NCBI RefSeq assembly: GCF_946479755.1
Contig: NZ_CAMLHC010000019.1
Span: 92,695-156,694, forward strand
Direction: 5' to 3'
Source of the DNA: an uncultured Chitinophaga sp.
Lineage (GTDB): Bacteria > Bacteroidota > Bacteroidia > Chitinophagales > Chitinophagaceae
DNA length: 64,000 nt
The notes beneath the pieces are model-generated. The model saw only the letters and a list, made by a program, of their open reading frames with translations. It had not been told where the DNA came from and made no database searches. The position numbers were made by a program, and so were the translations under genes. Below, piece after piece: positions 53,169 to 61,453 of this stretch. The number at the start of each line of letters is the position of its first letter. Positions within the stretch are counted from its first letter, which is position 1.

Positions 53169-54566
53169 CTAATTTGCCGGCATGCGTAATGAATAGTAAT
53201 CTACCAGGCGATGTGCCGAAGGCGGATCTAAATTGCTCAAAACGACAACGACCCTGTTAAGCTCCGGAAAAATGCGTAATTCGCCATTCATGCCATCCGC
53301 GCCACCCTCGTGGCCAAAGCTGGTCAGCTGCCGGCTGCCATATAGTTCAAAGCCCAGCCCGTATCCATACCCCGACGGTATATCCCGGAAGTTTGGTTGC
53401 GTAGCCAGCTTTAGCATGGTTTTCGATATCAGTTTTCCGGTTTGCAGTGCATGGACAAATTTCAGCATGTCATCTACGGTGGAATAGCCACCACCGGCAG
53501 CCATACCTCTGTAGGGCAATGTGCTGTCATTCCGTTCCCATTGTCCCTTTACCCGCATATAGCCGGGAGCGCGCCCGGGAAGGTCCACGTTTTCCGGTAA
53601 CTCGCCGGTATGGTTCATATGAGCCGGCCCGAAGATGAACTTGTCGATGTAATCGTAGTAAGACAGGTGGCTGACAGCGCTGACAATTTCGCCCAGCAGC
53701 ACAAAACCGTAGTTGGAATAAGAGAACTTGTCAGCCGGGTCTGGTTCCCGGCCCCCATATAGTTTAAGATAATCAGCATTATCTTTAAGATTGGGCCGGT
53801 TAGCGTCGAACTCAGGTCCAAATATATCACCTGTACCACCGGTATGGTTTAACAATCTGCGGACGGTTACCTGCCCCATATTTTTGTTCGGGTAGTTGTT
53901 GATATAGTCGCTGACTTTTCCATCCAAAGAGACTTTACCCTTTTCTACCAGCTGTAAAACAGCCACTGCGGTGAACATTTTGTTCATAGATCCATTGCGG
54001 AACTGGGTCTCTGCAGTATTCAGTGTATGTTTTTCTTTGTCCTTTTCTCCCCAGGCCCGCTTTAACAGTATTTTGTTACGGGAAGAAATTAATACCGCGC
54101 CGGAGAACTTCCCGGCGGCTGTAAGCGAATCAGCGCGTTTGATGAGGGCCTGGACTGCTTCACCTTGTGTGAGTCTCCGGATGACCAGGTTTGCAGGCCG
54201 TTCAATATCCTCGATCATCATCTTAACATTGATATCGTTTCCGGTGGTGTCCACAGTTACACTTTCCCGGTGCAGCGCGTCCGACTCCTTTTCCTGTATC
54301 AATACAATAAAGTTCAGAGGATCATTTTTTTCTACACGGACTACCTGGTATCCCCCTGTTCGTTCCCAAATATCGATCATCTGCTGTACCGCCCATTTCT
54401 TGTGGTAGGCAGCCTTATAAGCCTCCAGCTGTTCAGTCTTACCCGAATTCATGGCGCTTAACCACTCATAAAATACCTTTTCCGCAGGATGCTGTTGGGT
54501 TGATTGGCCGTAAGCCACTGCTGTCAACATCCATGTCATAAGTAACAGGACTACTATTAAGCGCAT
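53169..54566 (-). CDS. beta-lactamase family serine hydrolase, exported
   Basis: 465 residues from the ATG at 54566 (MRLIVVLLLMTW), which opens a signal peptide; a start at 54593 would add nine residues. An NTF2-like or regulatory segment fills about 30-135, then the S12 domain: Ser-x-x-Lys in GSMNKMFTAV, Tyr-x-Asn in YSNYGFVLLGE, and GHEGGADGMNG in place of KTG. Members hydrolyse D-peptides, esters or lactams in the periplasm. It lies 40 nt after the molybdenum hydroxylase gene on the same strand and may be co-transcribed with it. Confidence 0.9.
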   Translation of the reverse strand: MRLIVVLLLMTWMLTAVAYGQSTQQHPAEKVFYEWLSAMNSGKTEQLEAYKAAYHKKWAVQQMIDIWERTGGYQVVRVEKNDPLNFIVLIQEKESDALHRESVTVDTTGNDINVKMMIEDIERPANLVIRRLTQGEAVQALIKRADSLTAAGKFSGAVLISSRNKILLKRAWGEKDKEKHTLNTAETQFRNGSMNKMFTAVAVLQLVEKGKVSLDGKVSDYINNYPNKNMGQVTVRRLLNHTGGTGDIFGPEFDANRPNLKDNADYLKLYGGREPDPADKFSYSNYGFVLLGEIVSAVSHLSYYDYIDKFIFGPAHMNHTGELPENVDLPGRAPGYMRVKGQWERNDSTLPYRGMAAGGGYSTVDDMLKFVHALQTGKLISKTMLKLATQPNFRDIPSGYGYGLGFELYGSRQLTSFGHEGGADGMNGELRIFPELNRVVVVLSNLDPPSAHRLVDYYSLRMPAN

Positions 54567-54606
54567 AGGGCGGTAAATATTGCTTGAAGACATATCCGGA
54601 AAATGA

Positions 54607-56898
54607 TCAGGCTTTCATATCTATAGGAAGCGTGTAAATGCGTTTCCCCGTTGCCTTATAAATCGCATTGCACAGCGCCGGCGTAAAGGGCGGCACGGGC
54701 GGTTCTCCTATGCCTGTTGGTTTTTCAGCGCTTTCTACAATGTGCACATGGATCTGCCCGGGCGATTCCGGCATCCGGATGATCTGGTAGCCATCGAAGT
54801 TGTTCTGCTCTACCTGCCCGTTTTTCACGGTGATCATGCTTTTGAGGGCGAGACTCGCAGAGAACTGGGCGCCACCTTCAAACTGTGACCTGATGCGGTC
54901 CGCATTTACTGCCAGGCCACAATCCACGGCATAGTACACATTGGGAATGGTAATTTTATTATTTGCATCTACCTGTACTTCTACTACGCAAGCCACGTAG
55001 GTAAGGAAGCTCCTGTGCGCAGCAAACCCGAGCCCGGAACCTTCAGGCATGGCTTTCCCCCAGCCGGATTCCTTAGCCACATGGCGGATGACCGCTTTCA
55101 TCCGGGCAATTTCCCAGGGATAGTTAGCAATATCCTCCCCATAATTAGGGTAGGTTGTTTTCACCAATTCGCCGTTGAAAGTGATATTGCGGTCTTCTCC
55201 AAGAAGTTCCAGCGCATTGGCTACGGGGTCTACGCCCCTGGCTTCCGCTACCTCGTCCATCATGGTGGCGGCGGCAAAAGCCTGTGGGATATTGCGTACA
55301 GACCTCAGCCAGCCTATGCGCAGGTGCGCTTTGGCATCGTGCGTTTCCACGTTGATAGCAGGAACATCGTACGGGAAATCAGTGGCGCCCAGCCCCAGTT
55401 CGCCATCGCTGGGCTGCACTACGGCGATATCTTCCGTCGCAGAAATGGAGGGATAGGCGATGTGATGCTCCCAGCCGCTCAGCTTATTTTGATTATCGAT
55501 GGTGGCAACAATCCGTTGCACACTCAACGCATGAAAATAATCGTGATGAATGTCGTCTTCCCTGGTCCACTGTACCTTTACGGGGAGCCCGGATTCTTTG
55601 GCCAGCAGGGCCGCTTCCACGATAAAATCCGGCTTGGACTTCCGGCCGAATGCACCGCCCAGCAAAGTGACATTTACCTTTATTTTGTCTACCTGGAATC
55701 CCAGTGCTTCTGCTACCGCTTCCCGCGCCCCCTGCGGATTTTGGGTGCAGGCCCAAATTTCACAGCTGCCATCTTTCACAACGGCGAGGGCTGTAGGCGG
55801 CTCGAGGGTTGCGTGTGCAAGATAGGGCGCCACATAAGTATGATCAATAATTTTTTTCGCAGTGGCTTTTGCAGCCTGGAAGTTGCCCCGTTTTCTGCGC
55901 ACCGTCCCGTTTTTCGTCACCTCCTGTCTTAGTGCTTCGATCTGTTGGGCCGAATCGTAGACGGCATTGGGACCCAGGTCCCATTCCACTTCCAGCAGAT
56001 CACGGGCTTTGATGGCCGCCCAGGTATTTTCCGCGATAACGGCCACTCCGCTCAGGGGCTTGCTCAGGGTGGCCGGCAGGCCGGGGCCTTTGATAGCGAT
56101 CACTTTGATGACACCAGGGATGGCGCGGGCTTTGGTATCATCGAACGACTTCACGGCGCCTCCCACAACGGGACATCTTTTAATAACGGCTATCTTCATC
56201 CCGTCAGTCACAGCATCGATGCCGAAAACGGCTTTGCCGGTCACAATATCGTGCAGGTCCACAATAGGTGTTTCCTTCCCTATCATGTTGAACCTGCTGT
56301 TGTCCTTTAGTTTTATTTCGCTGACCGCGGGAACGGGCAATGATTGAGCCGCTTCTACCAGCGCTCCGAAATCCAGCTTTTTGCCCGAGCCCTTGTGGAC
56401 CACCTGTCCTTTTTCGGTATCACATTCTTCAGCGGGAACTTTCCATTGCAGTGCGGCGGCCCTGATCAGCAGCAGCCTGGCGATGGCGCCGGCTTCGCGC
56501 ATGGGTTTGTAGAATTGCCTGATGGAAAATGAGCCATCGGTATTCTGATTGCCATATTTCTTTTCATCTCCTTCCGCCTGAACGATGCGGACATTATTCC
56601 AGTCGGCCCCCAGCTCGTCCGCCACAATCAGCGGCAGAGAAGTCCGGATCCCCTGCCCCATCTCGGAACGGTGTGCAACAATCGTCACTTTACCATCCGA
56701 ACCAATCTGCAGGTAAACGTTGGGCGCAATGGTCACTATCTTCTTACCTTTTTCATTACAGCTAAAGAAACTTACGCCTAGTACGAGCCCACCGGTAAGC
56801 AGACCGCCCACTTTCAGGAAATCCCTCCTGGAAGCGCTGAAAATTTCAGTAGCAATTTTCTCGTTTTTCTTCTTTTGAAAAGGAGCAAATATTTTCAT
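54607..56898 (-). CDS. xanthine dehydrogenase family molybdopterin-binding subunit (IorB-like), Tat lipoprotein
   Basis: 763 residues. Tat motif SRRDFLK (23-29) with a lipobox FFSC (Cys47), so it is exported folded and lipid-anchored. The rest is the large molybdopterin subunit of the isoquinoline-1-oxidoreductase/aldehyde oxidase branch: GQGIRTSLP and QAEGDEKKYGNQNTDGSFSIR bind the cofactor, the AFGRKSKPDF loop and the late GIGEPPVPP with the catalytic glutamate are present. With the 2Fe-2S subunit upstream it should hydroxylate an N-heterocycle or aldehyde in the periplasm. No FAD subunit is present, so electrons likely leave to a cytochrome. Confidence 0.93.
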   Translation of the reverse strand: MKIFAPFQKKKNEKIATEIFSASRRDFLKVGGLLTGGLVLGVSFFSCNEKGKKIVTIAPNVYLQIGSDGKVTIVAHRSEMGQGIRTSLPLIVADELGADWNNVRIVQAEGDEKKYGNQNTDGSFSIRQFYKPMREAGAIARLLLIRAAALQWKVPAEECDTEKGQVVHKGSGKKLDFGALVEAAQSLPVPAVSEIKLKDNSRFNMIGKETPIVDLHDIVTGKAVFGIDAVTDGMKIAVIKRCPVVGGAVKSFDDTKARAIPGVIKVIAIKGPGLPATLSKPLSGVAVIAENTWAAIKARDLLEVEWDLGPNAVYDSAQQIEALRQEVTKNGTVRRKRGNFQAAKATAKKIIDHTYVAPYLAHATLEPPTALAVVKDGSCEIWACTQNPQGAREAVAEALGFQVDKIKVNVTLLGGAFGRKSKPDFIVEAALLAKESGLPVKVQWTREDDIHHDYFHALSVQRIVATIDNQNKLSGWEHHIAYPSISATEDIAVVQPSDGELGLGATDFPYDVPAINVETHDAKAHLRIGWLRSVRNIPQAFAAATMMDEVAEARGVDPVANALELLGEDRNITFNGELVKTTYPNYGEDIANYPWEIARMKAVIRHVAKESGWGKAMPEGSGLGFAAHRSFLTYVACVVEVQVDANNKITIPNVYYAVDCGLAVNADRIRSQFEGGAQFSASLALKSMITVKNGQVEQNNFDGYQIIRMPESPGQIHVHIVESAEKPTGIGEPPVPPFTPALCNAIYKATGKRIYTLPIDMKA

Positions 56899-56927
56899 GA
56901 TTTGTACGCTGGTTAAGGATCAGGAAA

Positions 56928-57401
56928 TTATTTGGACGTCGCAGGCGGGATGCCGGCTGCCGCTGAAATGGCCGCCTTGATCCTGTTATAGGTTCCGCAT
57001 CTGCACAGATTGCCCTGCATCGCCTGCTCGATCTCCTGGCCGGAAGGGTGTGCGTTCCTTTTCAGCAACGCCGCCGCATTCATGATCTGGCCGGTCTGGC
57101 AATAGCCGCATTGGGGCACCACAAATTTTCCCCAGGCTTGCTGCAAAGGGTGGTCCCCCTCTTCCGACAACCCTTCTATCGTGGTTATTTTGGCATCGCC
57201 GACACCGGAAATGGGATAGCTGCAGGACCGGATGGCATCATCGTTAAGATGTACCGTACAGGCGCCACAGAGGGCCTTGCCGCAGCCAAACTTAGTGCCT
57301 TTCAGGCCGATGATATCGCGGAGAACCCATAACAACGGCATGTCTTCCAGCACATCCACTTCGTGCTTTTTGCCATTTACCTGAATTGAATATTTAGCCA
57401 T
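56928..57401 (-). CDS. (2Fe-2S)-binding subunit of the molybdenum hydroxylase (IorA-like)
   Basis: 157 residues from the ATG at 57401 ([12 protein letters not shown]); the longer frame to 57515 has no sensible N terminus. Two iron-sulfur clusters: plant-type Cys40, Cys45, Cys48, Cys60 and helical Cys98, Cys101, Cys133, Cys135. It carries electrons from the molybdenum cofactor. It has no signal peptide, so it is probably exported by riding on the Tat signal of the large subunit. First gene of the operon, 29 nt before that subunit. Confidence 0.95.
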   Translation of the reverse strand: MAKYSIQVNGKKHEVDVLEDMPLLWVLRDIIGLKGTKFGCGKALCGACTVHLNDDAIRSCSYPISGVGDAKITTIEGLSEEGDHPLQQAWGKFVVPQCGYCQTGQIMNAAALLKRNAHPSGQEIEQAMQGNLCRCGTYNRIKAAISAAAGIPPATSK

Positions 57402-57605
57402 AATGTTCCGTTTAAAAAGCAGAGCAGTATAAGGTTGAATTGCACAGTGAAGCAAAACTAAATTTAATTTAAGGTATTCAGTGAAGAAAAAGAAATGGAA
57501 AATTAAGAAATTCAAACCGGGACGGCTATTTAATGCCCACTGAAAGGCTAACGGAGAGGGATATGTGAAGTATGATCGAAGGGAGGCCCGGTAAAATAAA
57601 ATGCA

Positions 57606-57641
57606 GACGCCTGCCGGGAGGTTATCTCCATGGCAGGCGTC
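57606..57641 (-). terminator. terminator after the MFS gene
   Basis: Perfect 10-bp stem GACGCCTGCC (57606-57615) / GGCAGGCGTC (57632-57641), 16-nt loop; on the minus strand it is followed by TGCATTTTATTTTA. It closes the ArsR/MFS unit. Confidence 0.75.
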
Positions 57642-57685
57642 CTGAAATTAATTACCTGATATTTTCCGTTTATGGCGCAAAGGGC

Positions 57686-58876
57686 TTATGCATGCATCAT
57701 GCTGGCCATCTGCTCCTGCGCTGCTGCCGAAGCAGGAACCGGCTGCTGGTGTTTTTTACCGAATGTAACGAAGCTCAGGCCCAGGTTTACCGCCAGCAAT
57801 CCCACGCTCATCCAGACAACATAATGTACGCCGTACCGGGCGATGATCAGACCTCCCAGCATAGTACCCAGGGAGATACCGATATTGTAACAGGACGTCA
57901 GCAGGCTATTCACAAATTCCAGTGCACTGTGGGGAACGGAGCGCGTTGTCCGGATATTCCCGATCAGGAAGCCGCCGGTGTGAATAGCGCCCCACAGGGA
58001 AAGAAGGATAACCATGGGAACAAAGAGGCCGCCGAAAACATAAGCCAGGACCTGCACGACTATCAACGCCGTAAAGAATACGCGGGTCGTAAGCATGACG
58101 TTTTTATTCAGGGCCTTACCTGTAAGCCAGTTACCCACTACACCCATGCCGCCAAATAAGAGCAGCATAACGCTGATCTGAACGCCGTTCATGTGCGTGA
58201 TCTTTTCCATATAGGCTGCGAGGTAACCGTAACTGGAAAACATTCCCGCCAGCATCAGGATGGTGGAAACGAGGTTCAACCACAGCAGGGGGCTTTTCAG
58301 GACGTACAACTGGCTATCGCCTGCCGCCTTCCGGGTGGCCGGCATGGATGGCACATACAGCACCAGTCCGACGAATGCGATCAGGCTGACAAAGCTCGCC
58401 AGGAAAAAGGAGGCCTGCCAATTGCTGAAAAACTCAGCCGCATAAGTGGTGATCGGTACGCCCATCACCGTAGCAATGCTGACGCCTGACATCACTATGG
58501 AAACAGCCTTGCTGCCTGACTCTTTAAACGCTGCGGCCAGCGATATATTCCAGAATAGCGGGTGCAGGAAGGCAGGTAAAATCCGGGCAATCATCAATAC
58601 GGTGAAATTGGGAGCAAATGCCGAAAGGATGTTGGAGACCACAAATACCGCCAACACCGTAGACATCAGCAGCTTGCGGTTGACATTGGTAGTCAGTGCG
58701 GTTATAAACGGAGATGATACCGCCACCGTCAGTGCAAATGCACTCAGGAGCCAACCTGCTGTTTCCAGGGAAACATGAAACACCTGAGCCAGGTTAGGCA
58801 ATACACCTATAACGCCGAATTCTGTTGTAATAATGCCGAAAGCTCCCAGAGCCATTGCGTATATCGACTTTTTCAT
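57686..58876 (-). CDS. MFS transporter (AraJ/YdhP-like)
   Basis: 396 residues, twelve membrane segments, opening MKKSIYAMALGAFGIITTEFGVIGVLP as in the AraJ/arabinose-efflux-like branch of drug:proton antiporters. An ILPAFLHPLFWNISLAAAF stretch near residue 100 is the conserved fourth segment. Expected to export a sugar, drug or small organic compound. The ArsR-type gene upstream on the same strand (78 nt away from this start) is its likely regulator. Confidence 0.9.
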   Translation of the reverse strand: MKKSIYAMALGAFGIITTEFGVIGVLPNLAQVFHVSLETAGWLLSAFALTVAVSSPFITALTTNVNRKLLMSTVLAVFVVSNILSAFAPNFTVLMIARILPAFLHPLFWNISLAAAFKESGSKAVSIVMSGVSIATVMGVPITTYAAEFFSNWQASFFLASFVSLIAFVGLVLYVPSMPATRKAAGDSQLYVLKSPLLWLNLVSTILMLAGMFSSYGYLAAYMEKITHMNGVQISVMLLLFGGMGVVGNWLTGKALNKNVMLTTRVFFTALIVVQVLAYVFGGLFVPMVILLSLWGAIHTGGFLIGNIRTTRSVPHSALEFVNSLLTSCYNIGISLGTMLGGLIIARYGVHYVVWMSVGLLAVNLGLSFVTFGKKHQQPVPASAAAQEQMASMMHA

Positions 58877-58954
58877 ACGTTGTCTGTTTGAAACATTTAA
58901 ATATATCTATATAATAGAGAACACGAGATAGTATGGTCCGGCGTTTTAAGAAAA

Positions 58955-59230
58955 TCAGCCTCTCAGCAAATTCAGGCTGGCGATATAATCGGCCAGCACT
59001 TCCTGGTTTAAAATGTATTTGATATTCCTTCCTTCTTTTTCGGGTATAAGCAGGTCTGCCTCTACCAGCTGTTTCAGGTGGTGCGAAACGGAAGGTTGGG
59101 TAAGGTCAAGCATGTCGGTTATCTCTGCACAGTACAAACATCCCTGCTTCTTCCTGATCTCCTGCAGAATGGTGATCCTGCTGGCGTCACTTAATGCACG
59201 GGATATTTTCTCAAATTTCCTATTGTCCAT
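58955..59230 (-). CDS. ArsR family winged-helix transcriptional regulator
   Basis: 91 residues from the ATG at 59230 (MDNRKFEK); a TTG nine codons upstream is less likely. Winged helix with the recognition helix in TQPSVSHHLKQLVEA. Cys31 and Cys34 (KQGCLYCAEI) could form a metal or thiol-sensing site. Such repressors leave DNA when they bind metal or when cysteines react. It precedes the MFS gene, so an efflux pump controlled by its own repressor is the simplest reading. A palindrome lies just upstream of its promoter. Confidence 0.92.
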   Translation of the reverse strand: MDNRKFEKISRALSDASRITILQEIRKKQGCLYCAEITDMLDLTQPSVSHHLKQLVEADLLIPEKEGRNIKYILNQEVLADYIASLNLLRG

Positions 59231-59254
59231 CCGGAAAATAAATTGATTCCGGAG

Positions 59255-59295
59255 CAAAGATAAGCGGAAATATAGAAAGATGTAAATATTTCTAT
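59255..59295 (-). promoter_or_regulatory. promoter and possible ArsR operator
   Basis: On the minus strand a -7 box TATCTTTG (59262-59255) lies 24 nt before the ArsR ATG. Ten bp further upstream an inverted repeat ATAGAAA (59272-59278) / TTTCTAT (59289-59295) sits over the -33 region, where a repressor would block polymerase. A similar AT-rich TATAGATATAT stretch precedes the MFS gene near 58900-58912. Confidence 0.5.
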
Positions 59296-59362
59296 GTAAA
59301 GAAATGAAATGATAATAGGGTGACAGACGGTCTCATACAGAAGAGCTTCCTAAAGCCCGCCG

Positions 59363-59740
59363 TTATTTTGAATTATTCATAAAAGTCTGCGTATCAAAAA
59401 AGATTGCCAGGGAGCTGAGTTTGCCATGATCAATGGTCCAGTATTCGGCCACATTCCCATTGATCCTGGCGCCATTCGGAAAAACAAAATCGTAATTGGC
59501 AATGACGCTGGCCTTATCTCCTTCCACGATCACCTGCTGCACCCTCATGCTTTCAAAACGTTGTGAGAAACGCCTGATAATGTCAATATAGGCCTGCTTC
59601 CCCACAACAGGGTCCGGCTTTGTCATATCCCCACCAACGAACCGGAAGTCATCCGATAAGGTATGCTCCCAATCCCTTTTCTTTGAGAACCCGTCATAAT
59701 AGGCCGCCAATAGTTTTTTTACTTCAGAAGGATTTTCCAT
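59363..59740 (-). CDS. SnoaL-like/NTF2 family protein controlled by HxlR operators
   Basis: 125 residues of NTF2 fold (LAAYYDGFSKKRDWEHTLSDDFRFVGGD..., NYDFVFPNGARINGNVAEYWTIDHGK). Small polyketide-cyclase-like or ligand-binding protein; function unknown. It is divergent from the HxlR regulator. Its -33 and -7 boxes both lie inside the two palindromes at 59765-59818, so repression by HxlR is strongly suggested. Confidence 0.85.
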   Translation of the reverse strand: MENPSEVKKLLAAYYDGFSKKRDWEHTLSDDFRFVGGDMTKPDPVVGKQAYIDIIRRFSQRFESMRVQQVIVEGDKASVIANYDFVFPNGARINGNVAEYWTIDHGKLSSLAIFFDTQTFMNNSK

Positions 59741-59761
59741 GATAAGTTAGTTTCAAATGGA

Positions 59762-59818
59762 TAAATTTGTTATTGCAAAATACAATAACAAATATAAAAA
59801 GAAATTGCAAAATGCAAT
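59762..59818. promoter_or_regulatory. divergent promoter with twin HxlR operators
   Basis: Operator 1 is a perfect 11-bp inverted repeat ATTTGTTATTG / CAATAACAAAT (59765-59793, 7-nt spacer). Operator 2 is ATTGCA-AAA-TGCAAT (59804-59818). The 18-mer ATTGCAAAATACAATAAC (59772-59789) recurs at 59804-59821 with one change, 32 bp away, about three helix turns. On the minus strand TTG (59817-59815), an 18-nt spacer and TATATTTG (59796-59789) form the SnoaL-like gene promoter; on the plus strand TAAATTTG (59762-59769) may be the HxlR gene -7 box. All overlap the operators. Confidence 0.75.
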
Positions 59819-59832
59819 AACTTACTTTATTT

Positions 59833-60240
59833 ATGGAAAACAAAAGGTCCGATTGCCCCATCAGTTGTTCCCTGGAGGTATTTGGCGACAAATGGTCTTT
59901 ATTGATCATTCGCGATATCATGTTAAGGGAAAAGGTGTCCTTCAGCGAATTTCTGGCGTCAGAAGAAAAGATAGCGACCAATATTCTCGTCAACAGGCTG
60001 CATCTTTTAGAATCGGAGAAGATCCTGGTAAAAGAAGTTTCGCCCTTAAACAAGTCGAAATTCGTATACAGTCTCACGCAGAAAGGAGCCGATTTACTAC
60101 CGATTGTCATTGAGATAATGGATTGGGGCGCCAAATACAATAAAAATTGCCCGAGGAAAGAACTGGGCAAACGAATCAAGAGCGATAAACCGGCGGTTAT
60201 TAAGGAGTTGAGCCAGGAGCTGAAAAAGAAAATAAAATAG
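59833..60240 (+). CDS. HxlR family winged-helix transcriptional regulator
   Basis: 135 residues of the MarR/HxlR type: CPISCSLEVFGDKWSLLIIRDIML is the family signature, followed by NRLHLLESEKILVKE and the wing strands SKFVYSLTQKGADLLPI. Cys9 and Cys13 are the cysteines often used to sense reactive electrophiles in this family. It should repress itself and the divergent SnoaL-like gene through the twin palindromes. The 3' end meets a convergent DUF1080 gene at a hairpin. Confidence 0.93.
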   Translation: MENKRSDCPISCSLEVFGDKWSLLIIRDIMLREKVSFSEFLASEEKIATNILVNRLHLLESEKILVKEVSPLNKSKFVYSLTQKGADLLPIVIEIMDWGAKYNKNCPRKELGKRIKSDKPAVIKELSQELKKKIK

Positions 60241-60281
60241 CGGCTGTCCGTGCATCGCCTGCTATCACCGGAAAGCCTAAA

Positions 60282-60311
60282 CGGCAAGGCGGCCTTTCCG
60301 CCGCCCTGCCG
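60282..60311 (+). terminator. hairpin between HxlR and DUF1080 genes
   Basis: GC-rich stem CGGCAAGGCGG (60282-60292) / CCGCCCTGCCG (60301-60311), one G-T-type mismatch, eight-base loop, between convergent genes. T-content after it is low; it may still act as a two-way stop. Confidence 0.5.
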
Positions 60312-60335
60312 TGATTAAGATAAAATACGGACCTC

Positions 60336-61136
60336 CTATTTACGAACAGGACGCAGATCCAGTATCCGGATATTCCTGAAGTCCACCGGCTGCCCTTCAC
60401 TTTGTAAAGCGATATAACCTTCGGACAGCAGCTTTCCGTCTATTTTCACTGCCGGGTCATAGTTATTTACCACACCGCCGCCAATCTGGGGTTGTGAATA
60501 TTGCAGCACGGTATCGCCATTAATGATATGCGTAATGAGTGAGTCACCCAATACAATCAGCTCCCCTCTTACCCATTGCTCGCCTTCATATGTCTTGGAG
60601 GAAGACTCAATACAATGCTGCGGGTCCAGTTTTCCTTTATATACCACGTTGGTCCCCGGAGAGCACATGTTGCCGGTAGGACGTGCATTGCCATCCCCCA
60701 AGCCTGCGAGCAGCTGCATTTCCACGGAAATCGGCCAGTCCTGCTCCTTTGGCATGGAGCGCGGGTCCTGGGAGTGAAACATTACACCGCTGTTTAGCAG
60801 CGTATACTCCGGCGCAGAAGGATACCATTTCCCTACAAAGCGATATTCAAATTTCAGGTGATAATGCGAGAACGGCTGTTTATAATAGAGATGTCCGAAC
60901 TGGTCGTTAAAATCGCCGTACTGATCATAACGCACCTTAATGATGCTATCCTCCACCCGGAAGGTATTGCCAAAATTATCGCCCACATCGTGATGGTGGA
61001 TTTTCACGATCCAGTCGTTCATGTCTTTGCCGTTGAATAGGCTTACCCATTGCGGACTGTTTTCTTTTGTGGCTTGCCGGCAAGCCATGCAATACAGCAG
61101 CGGCAGTAGGAGGAGGTACGATAGTCTGTTTTTCAT
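60336..61136 (-). CDS. DUF1080 (3-keto-disaccharide hydrolase-type) lipoprotein
   Basis: 266 residues from the ATG at 61136, which opens a lipoprotein signal (LLLLPLLYCMACRQ, lipid-bound Cys near 19). The mature part is a concanavalin-like beta-sandwich of the DUF1080 family: WVSLFNGKDMNDWIVK, RVEDSIIKVRY, FKYRFVGKWYP-type and the C-terminal EGYIALQSEGQPVDFRNIRILDL. Members include 3-keto-disaccharide hydrolases and carbohydrate-binding proteins. Surface or periplasmic. Single gene. Confidence 0.92.
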   Translation of the reverse strand: MKNRLSYLLLLPLLYCMACRQATKENSPQWVSLFNGKDMNDWIVKIHHHDVGDNFGNTFRVEDSIIKVRYDQYGDFNDQFGHLYYKQPFSHYHLKFEYRFVGKWYPSAPEYTLLNSGVMFHSQDPRSMPKEQDWPISVEMQLLAGLGDGNARPTGNMCSPGTNVVYKGKLDPQHCIESSSKTYEGEQWVRGELIVLGDSLITHIINGDTVLQYSQPQIGGGVVNNYDPAVKIDGKLLSEGYIALQSEGQPVDFRNIRILDLRPVRK

Positions 61137-61355
61137 ATGGGTGATGTACATGTTCACTTTTACGGGTAAGGCCTTAAGATAGGGCAAAAACCTCGTAAAT
61201 AAAATATAGCAGCGATTGGCATCAACTTCCAAGGCCCTGTGCGAAACTGCCGTCAACCGCTATTACCATACACCCTAAACATCACCAAGCGTCCAAAAAA
61301 AGACATCACCAGCCTGGAGCGCATCATCACCCTTTGATTTGCTTCCTCAAAAACC

Positions 61356-61394
61356 GGACTTTTAAACAAAGTATATTTGGACTTTTGAACAAAG
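61356..61394 (+). promoter_or_regulatory. direct repeats and -7 box before the SDR gene
   Basis: Direct repeat GGACTTTTAAACAAAG (61356-61371) and GGACTTTTGAACAAAG (61379-61394), one mismatch, 23 bp apart. Between them is a perfect -7 box TATATTTG (61372-61379), with no -33 TTG at normal distance, as expected at an activator-dependent promoter. Direct repeats of this spacing fit an AraC-type protein, and an AraC gene lies at 62682. The SDR ATG is 59 nt downstream of the second repeat. Apart from this, nothing is seen in the 317-nt gap from 61137 to 61453. Confidence 0.6.
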
Positions 61395-61453
61395 CCGCTT
61401 GTTCCACAGCAAAGTAATTTTGTTTCATCATCAACGATTAAAAAATCAATGTC

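Noticed and set aside
55015..55932. 305-codon plus-strand frame opposite the molybdenum hydroxylase gene
   Set aside because: Antisense shadow of a highly conserved gene; no start context or motif.
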